Shown here: positions 1 to 5,047 of the stretch, piece after piece
Layout of the letters: each line of letters begins with the position of its first letter
Numbering within the stretch: the stretch's first letter is position 1
Source of the DNA: DASQPR01 sp035263025
GTDB lineage: Bacteria > Actinomycetota > Actinomycetes > Mycobacteriales > Micromonosporaceae
Direction of reading: 5' to 3'
Length of the DNA: 6,269 bases
Assembly: GCA_035263025.1 (NCBI GenBank)
Contig: DATFRR010000040.1
Coordinates: 1-6,269 of the forward strand
Notes under the pieces: generated by a model
Seen by the model: only the letters and a program-made list of their open reading frames with translations
Told to the model about the DNA's origin: nothing
The model's database searches: none
Translations under genes and position numbers: made by a program

Positions 1-305
1 GCGCCCCGACCCGTCACGTGCATGTGCCAGTCGCTCGTGTCGTGACCGGAAATGCGCGGCTGCACCGGATGCGTCTCGAGGAGCGCGTTGATGGCGGTGA
101 CCGCCTCGACGTCGTGCTTTGCGGTGCCCATCTCGAAGACCTCGCGCAGCCGGGTCTGCACGCGGCGATATGCGAAGAGGTCGCGTTCGGCCGGCTCCGC
201 GCTGTCCCAACCGGCCAGCGCGTGAATCGCCCGCAGGTCGGTCACGCTGGCCAGCTGGCTGTTGACGAGAGCGACCGCTCGTTGGGCGTACGCGTCGAAG
301 TTCAC
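1..305 (-). CDS. CGNR zinc-finger / ABATE-domain regulator, N-terminal 101 residues (cut by window edge)
   Basis: Reading the minus strand from a GTG at 305 gives an uninterrupted frame of 101 residues running off the left edge. It begins MNFDAYAQRAVALVNSQL and ends with VQPRISGHDTSDWHMHV. This is the pattern of the ABATE domain (helical N-terminal half, then a 'P-R-I-S ... W-H-M-H' strand) found in actinobacterial CGNR zinc-finger proteins, thought to be stress-related transcription regulators. The C-terminal Cys-Gly-Asn-Arg zinc finger that would bind DNA lies outside the window, so it is inferred and not seen. The start is chosen because family members begin at about this point and because a TACCTT hexamer sits exactly 6 nt upstream, as expected for a leaderless message. 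It is divergent from putB with a 107-bp spacer, which makes it a candidate regulator of putB. Confidence 0.82.
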   Translation of the reverse strand, partial: MNFDAYAQRAVALVNSQLASVTDLRAIHALAGWDSAEPAERDLFAYRRVQTRLREVFEMGTAKHDVEAVTAINALLETHPVQPRISGHDTSDWHMHVTGRG

Positions 306-311
306 CCGTCC

Positions 312-317
312 AAGGTA
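312..317 (-). promoter_or_regulatory. -10 hexamer TACCTT for the CGNR gene (leaderless)
   Basis: On the minus strand TACCTT (TANNNT type) is followed by 6 nt and then the GTG start at 305. Transcription would therefore begin at or next to the start codon. No Shine-Dalgarno sequence is visible, which fits a leaderless mRNA. No clear -35 hexamer is seen. Confidence 0.5.
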
Positions 318-355
318 GTCGGTAACAGCGGCGCGCGCCGCCTCGTGCCGCGCCC

Positions 356-371
356 TGACACACGTGTGACA
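356..371. promoter_or_regulatory. Candidate operator palindrome between the CGNR gene and putB
   Basis: TGACACACGTGTGACA is a near-perfect 16-bp palindrome. The inner 10 bp, CACACGTGTG (359-368), is fully symmetric and only one pair (358/369) breaks the outer part. It also contains TGACAC twice (356-361 and 367-372), 11 bp apart, or one helical turn. It lies about 50 bp upstream of the putB start and about 58 bp upstream of the CGNR start, a position suited to an activator or a shared operator. The binding protein is unknown; the adjacent CGNR protein is the obvious guess. Confidence 0.45.
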
Positions 372-400
372 CCGGACCGGCAGAATCCAGCCCCTGGCGT

Positions 401-406
401 TACCCT
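401..406 (+). promoter_or_regulatory. -10 hexamer TACCCT for putB (leaderless)
   Basis: TACCCT matches the actinobacterial TANNNT -10 pattern and is followed by exactly 6 nt before the ATG at 413, so the predicted transcript starts at the A of the start codon. There is no Shine-Dalgarno sequence between them. A good -35 is missing at the expected position, which would suit a promoter needing an activator. Confidence 0.5.
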
Positions 407-412
407 CGGCAC

Positions 413-1333
413 ATGCTCCGTTCGGTCATCCTCGCCGCGGCCCGGTCGGCGCGCGTGTCACGTCTCGTCGAAACGGCGCCGATCAGCCGCGAGGTGGTGC
501 GGAGGTTCGTCGCGGGGCAGCGCACCGGCGACGCGTTGCGGGTGACAAAGGAATTGGTCGGCGACGGGCTGAAGGTGACGCTCGACTATCTCGGCGAGGA
601 CACGCTGACCGCGGATCAGGCGGAACGTACCCGCGACGAATACGTCAAGCTGCTCGGTGAGTTGACCGACGCGGGCCTGTCCGACGCGGCCGAGGTCAGC
701 GTGAAGCTCAGCGCGCTCGGTCAGAAATTCGACGAGAAGCTAGCCGAGGCGAACGCGCGCGCGATCTGTGCCGCCGCGTCGTCCGCGGGGACCACCGTGA
801 CGCTCGACATGGAGGACCACGCCGCGACCGACTCGACCCTCGACCTGCTGGGCCGGTTGCGGACCGACTTCCCATCGACCGGCGCCGTTGTCCAGGCGTA
901 CTTGCGCCGGACCGAGGCGGACTGCCGCGAGCTTGCGCACGAAGGTCAGCGTGTACGGCTGTGCAAGGGTGCGTATAAGGAGCCGGAGTCGGTTGCGTAC
1001 CAGTCGAAGCTCGATGTCGACAAGTCCTACGTACGGTGCATGAACGTCCTCATGTCCGGACCCGGGTACCCGATGCTCGCCACCCATGATCCACGGCTGG
1101 TCGCCATCGGTGAGGACCGAGCGAAGTGGTTCGATCGCTCGCCCGACGAGTTCGAGTTCCAGATGCTCTACGGGATCCGGCCGGACGAGCAGCGCCGCCT
1201 GGCCGCCGAGGGCTACACCATGCGGGTCTACGTGCCCTACGGCGACCAGTGGTACGGCTACCTGATGCGCCGCCTCGCGGAGCGACCGGCGAACATGGCG
1301 TTCTTCCTCCGCGCGCTGGCCGGCACCAAGTAG
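413..1333 (+). CDS. putB: Proline dehydrogenase (monofunctional, FAD-dependent)
   Basis: Catalyses the first step of proline breakdown: L-proline is oxidised to 1-pyrroline-5-carboxylate with FAD as cofactor and electrons passed to the membrane quinone pool. At 306 residues it has the usual length of the monofunctional PRODH barrel of Gram-positive bacteria, not the long bifunctional PutA. Family landmarks occur in order: SVKLSALG (96-103), LDMED (131-135), AYLRRT (162-167), RLCKGAYKEP (182-191), ATHDP (223-227), FEFQMLYG (247-254) and the C-terminal helix YLMRRLAERPAN (283-294). Its Arg286, Arg287 and Glu290 correspond to the substrate-carboxylate-binding RRxxE of the family. The ATG at 413 has no Shine-Dalgarno but is preceded by a -10 hexamer, suggesting a leaderless mRNA. 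No P5C dehydrogenase follows, although these genes are often adjacent. The gene appears monocistronic, with a hairpin after its stop codon. Confidence 0.96.
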   Translation: MLRSVILAAARSARVSRLVETAPISREVVRRFVAGQRTGDALRVTKELVGDGLKVTLDYLGEDTLTADQAERTRDEYVKLLGELTDAGLSDAAEVSVKLSALGQKFDEKLAEANARAICAAASSAGTTVTLDMEDHAATDSTLDLLGRLRTDFPSTGAVVQAYLRRTEADCRELAHEGQRVRLCKGAYKEPESVAYQSKLDVDKSYVRCMNVLMSGPGYPMLATHDPRLVAIGEDRAKWFDRSPDEFEFQMLYGIRPDEQRRLAAEGYTMRVYVPYGDQWYGYLMRRLAERPANMAFFLRALAGTK

Positions 1334-1334
1334 C

Positions 1335-1381
1335 GGACCGCCGGAGCCGCGCTGGCGCCGAATAAGGACCGCCGGCGCCGC
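1335..1381 (+). repeat. 16-bp direct repeat downstream of putB
   Basis: GGACCGCCGGAGCCGC (1335-1350) recurs as GGACCGCCGGCGCCGC (1366-1381), with 15 of 16 bases identical and starts 31 bp apart. The second copy overlaps the 3' arm of the putB terminator hairpin. It is probably a local duplication; no function is evident. Confidence 0.55.
1354..1379 (+). terminator. Hairpin downstream of putB
   Basis: GGCGCCG (1354-1360) pairs perfectly with CGGCGCC (1373-1379) around a 12-nt loop, starting 21 nt after the putB stop codon. There is no T-tract, which is common for actinobacterial terminators. The next gene begins more than 160 nt further on behind its own promoter-like region. Confidence 0.5.
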
Positions 1382-1401
1382 CCGCACCGACTGACACGAG
1401 A

Positions 1402-1430
1402 GCGAATTTCGCGTTTCTTCAGATCAAGAA
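1402..1430. promoter_or_regulatory. Two small inverted repeats upstream of the HTH gene
   Basis: The AT-richest stretch of this intergenic region holds GCGAATTTCGC (1402-1412, palindromic around one central base). It is followed by TTCTT (1415-1419) and AAGAA (1426-1430), an inverted repeat with a 6-bp spacer. They lie immediately upstream of an ECF-like promoter and could be operators. No known regulator consensus was recognised. Confidence 0.3.
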
Positions 1431-1433
1431 TTC

Positions 1434-1460
1434 GGAACTTTCGCCCAAGTCACACCCGTC
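1434..1460 (+). promoter_or_regulatory. Possible ECF-sigma-type promoter for the HTH gene
   Basis: GGAAC (1434-1438) is followed after 18 nt by CGTC (1457-1460). This resembles the GGAAC/T ... GTT/GTC promoters used by actinobacterial extracytoplasmic-function sigma factors. If used, it gives a leader of about 80 nt ahead of the GTG at 1547. The match is short and could be chance. Confidence 0.3.
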
Positions 1461-1546
1461 CCGGTAACGTCCTTGGGTACACCGACGTTATCGGCCCACG
1501 GGGTGCAGGATCGCTGCCGGGCGATAGCGCGCACGACAGGGTTGGG

Positions 1547-1765
1547 GTGGCCATGGCCGGATCGCCACGTGCCGACGCCAGGCTTGCGGAGGTCAAGTTC
1601 CTCACCGTCGCCGAGGTCGCGGAGCTCATGCGGGTGTCGAAGATGACGGTCTACCGACTCGTCCACTCCGGCGAGCTCACCGCGGTGCGGGTCGGTCGTT
1701 CGTTCCGGGTACCCGAACACGCCGTACACACCTATCTCCGCGAGGCATTCCAGGAGACCGCCTGA
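1547..1765 (+). CDS. Small excisionase-type helix-turn-helix DNA-binding protein
   Basis: A 72-residue cytoplasmic protein made almost entirely of one winged HTH of the excisionase/MerR-like type (the HTH_17 or 'excise' family). The core FLTVAEVAELMRVSKMTVYRLVHSGEL (16-42) carries the helix-turn-helix. RVGRSFRVPEHAVHTYL (47-63) gives the wing and the last helix. Despite the family name there is no phage or integrase context here. Such genes sit immediately before bS22 in many actinobacteria (Rv0500A in M. tuberculosis; I recall bdtA/SCO3328 in Streptomyces as similar). A CAGGG at 1537-1541 lies 5 nt before the GTG at 1547; an in-frame ATG at 1553 would be 11 nt away and is the alternative start. 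Targets are unknown; autoregulation or control of the downstream cluster is a guess. Confidence 0.85.
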   Translation: MAMAGSPRADARLAEVKFLTVAEVAELMRVSKMTVYRLVHSGELTAVRVGRSFRVPEHAVHTYLREAFQETA

Positions 1766-1842
1766 CCACGACGTTGCGCCGGGCCGGCCACCAAGCGACG
1801 CGAGGGGGGCGCGGTGGCCCGCCACGTCCGCTACGACTACCC

Positions 1843-1870
1843 TTGACATGGTCGCCGCCGCGCGATGTCA
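1843..1870 (+). promoter_or_regulatory. TTGACA box inside a TGACAT-N15-ATGTCA inverted repeat
   Basis: A perfect TTGACA at 1843-1848 looks like a -35 element, but no good -10 lies 16-19 bp downstream. The same bases form one arm of a perfect 6-bp inverted repeat: TGACAT (1844-1849) and ATGTCA (1865-1870). Arm centres are 21 bp apart, about two helical turns. It is therefore either a weak promoter or an operator in the 225-bp gap between the HTH gene and bS22. Confidence 0.35.
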
Positions 1871-1922
1871 CGCGCCCACCTTCTGGTGGAAGCGCAGCGG
1901 ACGGACCAGGCGGCCAACCATC

Positions 1923-1984
1923 TAGCATTTGGGGCACGCGGGCCGGCTTGGCCGGAACCGCGGCCGACCGTTGTGTTAAGGGGA
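1923..1984 (+). promoter_or_regulatory. Likely -10 element and ribosome binding site of bS22
   Basis: TAGCAT (1923-1928) fits the TANNNT -10 pattern and lies 62 nt ahead of the bS22 ATG. No convincing -35 accompanies it. AAGGGGA (1978-1984) is a strong Shine-Dalgarno sequence with a 6-nt spacer and fixes the start at 1991. It rules out the longer in-frame reading that could begin near 1865. Confidence 0.45.
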
Positions 1985-1990
1985 CGTCGT

Positions 1991-2092
1991 ATGGGCTCAG
2001 TGGTCAAGAAGCGCCGCAAGCGGATGGCCAAGAAGAAACACCGCAAGCTGCTGCGAAAGACCCGCGTCCAGCGTCGTCGTCTCGGCAAGTAA
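1991..2092 (+). CDS. Small ribosomal subunit protein bS22 (AURKAIP1/COX24-domain protein)
   Basis: A 33-residue, extremely basic protein. It starts MGSVVKKRRKRMAKKKHRKL and ends RVQRRRLGK. This is nearly the sequence I recall for mycobacterial bS22, a small protein seen in the 30S subunit in structures of mycobacterial ribosomes and often annotated as an AURKAIP1/COX24-domain protein. It would bind 16S rRNA through its Lys/Arg side chains. The start is fixed by AAGGGGA at 6-nt spacing and by full-length agreement with the family. Its place between the HTH gene and the SDR gene is the conserved actinobacterial arrangement. A strong hairpin starts at the base directly after the stop codon. Confidence 0.93.
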   Translation: MGSVVKKRRKRMAKKKHRKLLRKTRVQRRRLGK

Positions 2093-2125
2093 GGCGCGAG
2101 CCGGCCCGCGCCGGCATCTCGCGCC
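2093..2125 (+). terminator. Hairpin 1 directly after the bS22 stop codon
   Basis: GGCGCGAG (2093-2100) pairs perfectly with CTCGCGCC (2118-2125). Inside it CCGGC (2101-2105) pairs with GCCGG (2110-2114), giving a 13-bp stem with a 3-nt bulge and a 4-nt loop. There is no T-tract. It may terminate most bS22 transcripts or protect the 3' end of the short mRNA. Confidence 0.6.
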
Positions 2126-2159
2126 CTGGCGGACCGCCCGGTCCGCCGGAGCCCAGGGC
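2123..2159 (+). terminator. Hairpin 2 after bS22
   Basis: GCCCTGG (2123-2129) pairs with CCAGGGC (2153-2159), and CGGACC (2130-2135) pairs with GGTCCG (2140-2145) around the loop GCCC, leaving a 7-nt bulge on the 3' side. Alternatively the inner stem is 8 bp (2128-2135 with 2140-2147). It shares three bases with hairpin 1, so the two complete outer stems cannot form at the same time. Confidence 0.55.
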
Positions 2160-2203
2160 CACACCGGGCCGTCGGTGCCACAGCTGCCCGGCGACCCGGT
2201 GTG
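2160..2203 (+). other. Hairpin 3 in the leader of the SDR gene
   Basis: CACACCGGG (2160-2168) pairs perfectly over 9 bp with CCCGGTGTG (2195-2203), enclosing 26 nt. It follows hairpin 2 with no gap. It could be a third part of a terminator or attenuator region, or a structured leader for the downstream operon. The remaining 2204-2319 shows no clear promoter or small gene. Confidence 0.45.
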
Positions 2204-2319
2204 CTGAAGGTTTCGTGCAGTCCCGCGTTCGGCCCCAGTTGCGACCGCCGTCCGTCCTCGGGAGACTCGCGGACAGACCCCACCGTCGCGATCACACCAC
2301 GACGACACCCGCGATCTGC

Positions 2320-2324
2320 GGAGG
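2320..2324 (+). promoter_or_regulatory. Ribosome binding site GGAGG of the SDR gene
   Basis: GGAGG lies 6 nt before the GTG at 2331. It is the best Shine-Dalgarno in the window and fixes this start, so the long Ala/Gly-rich N-terminus of the protein is genuinely translated. Confidence 0.75.
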
Positions 2325-2330
2325 CGAGAC

Positions 2331-3767
2331 GTGACAGGCGACGCCACGACGGCACCGGCGCACGGCAACGCGCCGGACAACGGCCGGCCGCCACTCGCCG
2401 GTGGTCTGGTCGCGGCTCCGCACGCCGACGTCGCGACTGCCCACGCCGAGGTCGTGACGGGCCGCGCGGACCTCAGGGCGGCGCGCGTCGATGGGTCGTT
2501 CGGATTCGGCGGACCGAATGGCTATAGCGGCACCAACGGACTCGCGGCGTCGGCCGCGGTAACGGCAGCGGCGATCGTCGACGCACCGCCCGCGACTGTG
2601 GGATCGCCGGTTGCCGCCGCGTCGCGTCACGAGGTGCCGCGAGTCGTACTCGTCACCGGTGTGGCCAGATATCTCGGCGCCGCGGTCGCCGCGCGTCTCG
2701 CCGAGGATCCGCGCATCGAAGAGATCATCGGCATCGACGCTGCGCCGCCGTCCGCCGACGTCGCCGCACTGCTGCCGGCGCGGGTACGGGTGGTGTGCGC
2801 AGACATCCGAACCCCCGAGCCGGCGAAGCTACTGATCGCGGAACGGATCTCGGCGGTCGTACATCTCGCCATTGCCTCGGCCGCCGATCCGCACACGGGC
2901 GGGCGCGCGGGCATGAAGGAACACAACGTCATTGGCACCATGCAGCTGTTAGCCGCATGCCAACAGGCACCGGATCTGCGCAAGGTCGTCGTACGGTCGT
3001 CGACCGCGGCGTACGGCGCCTCGTTCCGTGACCCGGCGGTGTTCACCGAGTCGACCGAGCCGCGTGCCGTGCCCCGTGGTGGGTACGCCCGCGATGTGCT
3101 GGACATCGAGGGTTACGTACGAGGCTTCCGGCGCCGCCGGCCGGACGTGTCCGCGACCGTGCTGCGTTTCGCGCCGTTCATCGGCGAGCGGGCCAACACC
3201 ACGCTCACGCGCTACTTCAGCCAAGCCGTCGTGCCGACCGTGTTCGGCCGCGATCCGCGACTGCAATTCGTTCATGCCGACGACGCGCTGGAGATCCTGC
3301 ATCGCGCTGTGATCGGCGACCATCCCGGCACGTTCAACGTCGCGGGTGCCGGCACGATCACCCTGTCGCAGGCGGTCCGCCGGGCCGGCCGGCTCGCGTT
3401 CCCGGTGCCGGAGCCGGGCATGTCCGCGTTGGCCGGGTTCGCCCGCGGTCTCGGGCCCCGTGACTTCAGCCTCGACCAGCTGGACTTGTTCGTCCACGGT
3501 CGCGTGGTGGACACGTCTGCGCTGGTCGACGAGTTCGGATTCGAGCCGCGCAGCACGGTCGCGGCGTTCGACGACTTCCTGCGGGCGCACGCGGACGACG
3601 GGCCGCTGCCCGCCGACGCGATCCGGGCCGCCGAGTCGGTGCTGCTGAGCCAGATCCGCCAAGTGCGCGCCGGCATCTCGGCCCGAGTCCGGGCCGGCGA
3701 GCGAATAATTACCGGACGCCTGCCCGGCCGCGATTCTTCGAAGGGCGATGGTGGCGATGGCCGCTGA
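2331..3767 (+). CDS. NAD-dependent epimerase/dehydratase-like (extended SDR) protein, atypical active site
   Basis: A 478-residue protein. Residues 1-100 are Ala/Gly/Asp-rich, low-complexity and probably disordered. From 103 a Rossmann fold begins: RVVLVTGVARYLG (104-116) is the nucleotide-binding turn, Asp136 ends the second strand, CADIR (156-160) and VVHLA (176-180) follow, and Asn199 lies in a KEHNVIGT segment. The serine-motif strand VVRSSTAAYG is at 220-229. FGRDPRLQFVHADDAL (305-320) and TFNVAGAG (334-341) are typical extended-SDR C-terminal motifs. The catalytic YxxxK reads Tyr252-A-R-D-Val256, so the lysine is absent, and the Gly motif has Arg113 where the middle glycine is usual. 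From memory M. tuberculosis Rv0501 ('galE2') is a close relative with TGACRFLG and no YxxxK either. UDP-glucose epimerase activity is therefore doubtful; a binding or modified redox role is possible. It overlaps the next gene by 20 nt. Confidence 0.88.
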   Translation: MTGDATTAPAHGNAPDNGRPPLAGGLVAAPHADVATAHAEVVTGRADLRAARVDGSFGFGGPNGYSGTNGLAASAAVTAAAIVDAPPATVGSPVAAASRHEVPRVVLVTGVARYLGAAVAARLAEDPRIEEIIGIDAAPPSADVAALLPARVRVVCADIRTPEPAKLLIAERISAVVHLAIASAADPHTGGRAGMKEHNVIGTMQLLAACQQAPDLRKVVVRSSTAAYGASFRDPAVFTESTEPRAVPRGGYARDVLDIEGYVRGFRRRRPDVSATVLRFAPFIGERANTTLTRYFSQAVVPTVFGRDPRLQFVHADDALEILHRAVIGDHPGTFNVAGAGTITLSQAVRRAGRLAFPVPEPGMSALAGFARGLGPRDFSLDQLDLFVHGRVVDTSALVDEFGFEPRSTVAAFDDFLRAHADDGPLPADAIRAAESVLLSQIRQVRAGISARVRAGERIITGRLPGRDSSKGDGGDGR

Positions 3768-5034
3768 CGACACGGCGCGCAACGCAACACGCCAGGGCGC
3801 CAGTCAGTCCGGCACGGCACGCGGTGCAACGCGTGCGGACGCGGCGCGCGGCACACGGTCGGATTCTCCGGCGCGAGCAGCCAAGTCCGCCCCGCGAGCG
3901 GCGAAGTCCGCGCCGGCGCAGGCGCCTGGCGCCGGTGCCAGAAGGTCGGATTCGACGACCCGAGCAGCGAAGTCCGCCCCGACGCAGGGTGGCGCCCGTG
4001 GCACGCGGTCGGGTTCGCCTACGCGACCGATCAAGTCCGCCCCGACCAAGCGGCCGGCGCGGTCTGAGGCGGCCGAGCGCTCGGTCCGTTCCGCCGATCC
4101 GGTCGCCGCGACAACACGTTCACGCAGCCGGGACGACGCAGTTGTCCGCGGCACCGAGCCACGGCTCAGCGGATCTTATGCGTCGGACCTCGACGAGCTG
4201 GACATCTGGGATGCTCGTGTCGCGGGCGCGCTCGCGTTCCTGCGGCGGCGACTGACCGGTCAGTACGACGTCGACGAATTCGGCTTCGATCCGGAACTCA
4301 ACGACAACCTGCTGCAGCCCATGTTGCATTTCCTCTACCGCGACTGGTTCCGGGTCGAGGTGTCCGGCGCGAAGAACGTGCCGCTGGACAGCGCGGGTCT
4401 CGTGGTGGCGAACCACTCCGGCACGATCGCGCTGGACGCGCTGATGCTCACGCACGCCGTACACGTCGAACCACAGATCCGACGCGACCTCCGGCTTCTC
4501 GGCGCAGATCTGGTGTTCCGGGTGCCGTTCATGTCCGAGTTCGCGCGCAAGTCGGGCGCCACGTTGGCGTGTGCGCCGGATGCCGAGCGACTGCTGCGGC
4601 GCGGCGAGCTGGTCGGCGTATTCCCGGAGGGATTCAAGGGCGTCGGCAAGCCCTACCGCGACCGGTATAAGTTGCAGCGGTTCGGGCGCGGCGGGTTCGT
4701 TTCGGCGGCGCTGGCCACCGGTACGCCGATCGTGCCCGTGGCGATCGTGGGAGCCGAGGAGACCTACCCGTTGCTCGGCAACATCAAGCCGCTTGCGCGG
4801 CTGCTTGGCATCCCGTACTTCCCGGTGACGCCGACGTTCCCCTGGCTCGGTCCGCTCGGCCTGATTCCGTTGCCGTCCAAGTGGCTGATCGAGTTCTGCC
4901 CGCCGGTGGAGACCGAACACCTGCGCGACCACGCCGACGATCCGATGGTCGTCTTCAACCTTGCGGACCAGGTTCGCGAGATCATCCAGCAGACCCTGCA
5001 CGAACTGCTGGCCCGCCGGCCGGACGCGTTCTGA
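3748..5034 (+). CDS. LPLAT-superfamily (PlsC-like) acyltransferase with a basic repeat-bearing N-terminal tail
   Basis: A 428-residue protein. Residues 1-140 are an Ala/Arg/Ser/Lys-rich disordered tail with four R-x-x-K-S-A-P copies. Residues 190-428 resemble lysophospholipid/glycerolipid acyltransferases, which move acyl chains from acyl-CoA or acyl-ACP to a lipid hydroxyl at the inner membrane face. Motifs: VVANHSGTIALD (219-230) with catalytic-type His223 and Asp230, FPEG (292-295), and a PIVPVAIVGAEE strand (327-338). The His-Asp spacing is HX6D, not the classic HX4D. The start lies within the end of the SDR gene, implying translational coupling: ATG 3748, GTG 3751 or ATG 3757. AAGGG at 3741-3745 best fits GTG 3751. 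No other in-frame start codon occurs before residue 192, so the tail is real. It probably corresponds to Rv0502. The substrate cannot be read from sequence. Confidence 0.87.
   Translation: MVAMAADDTARNATRQGASQSGTARGATRADAARGTRSDSPARAAKSAPRAAKSAPAQAPGAGARRSDSTTRAAKSAPTQGGARGTRSGSPTRPIKSAPTKRPARSEAAERSVRSADPVAATTRSRSRDDAVVRGTEPRLSGSYASDLDELDIWDARVAGALAFLRRRLTGQYDVDEFGFDPELNDNLLQPMLHFLYRDWFRVEVSGAKNVPLDSAGLVVANHSGTIALDALMLTHAVHVEPQIRRDLRLLGADLVFRVPFMSEFARKSGATLACAPDAERLLRRGELVGVFPEGFKGVGKPYRDRYKLQRFGRGGFVSAALATGTPIVPVAIVGAEETYPLLGNIKPLARLLGIPYFPVTPTFPWLGPLGLIPLPSKWLIEFCPPVETEHLRDHADDPMVVFNLADQVREIIQQTLHELLARRPDAF
3844..4044 (+). repeat. Imperfect coding repeats (RxxKSAP units) in the acyltransferase tail
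   Basis: Three imperfect copies of a 16-17-residue unit occur: ARGTRSDSPARAAKSAP (33-49), GARRSDSTTRAAKSAP (63-78) and ARGTRSGSPTRPIKSAP (83-99). An extra short RAAKSAP (50-56) follows the first copy. In DNA the segment AAGTCCGC recurs in each. The units are basic, proline-punctuated and rich in Ser/Thr, as in disordered nucleic-acid- or membrane-binding tails. Confidence 0.7.
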
Positions 5035-5047
5035 CCGCTGGGTCGCT

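Noticed and set aside
18..545. Plus-strand open frame across the CGNR gene and the start of putB
   Set aside because: It runs antisense to a frame with clear ABATE-domain sequence and out of frame with putB; its peptide has no family features.
740..1387. Long minus-strand open frame opposite putB
   Set aside because: It is a shadow of the high-GC putB codons; the putB strand contains every proline dehydrogenase motif and the antisense peptide is Arg/Gly-rich with no recognisable domain.
1487..1494. TTATCGGC, the reverse complement of a WhiG-type -10 (GCCGATAA)
   Set aside because: No TAAA -35 lies at the required distance on the minus strand, and there is no minus-strand gene for it to drive.
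1547..1765. HTH gene as a phage or plasmid excisionase
   Set aside because: No integrase, attachment site or other mobile genes are nearby; the protein sits in a conserved chromosomal order beside bS22, so only the fold is excisionase-like.
1865..2092. Longer 75-residue reading of the bS22 frame
   Set aside because: The strong AAGGGGA ribosome binding site and the full-length match to 33-residue bS22 place the start at 1991; the extra upstream residues resemble no known protein.
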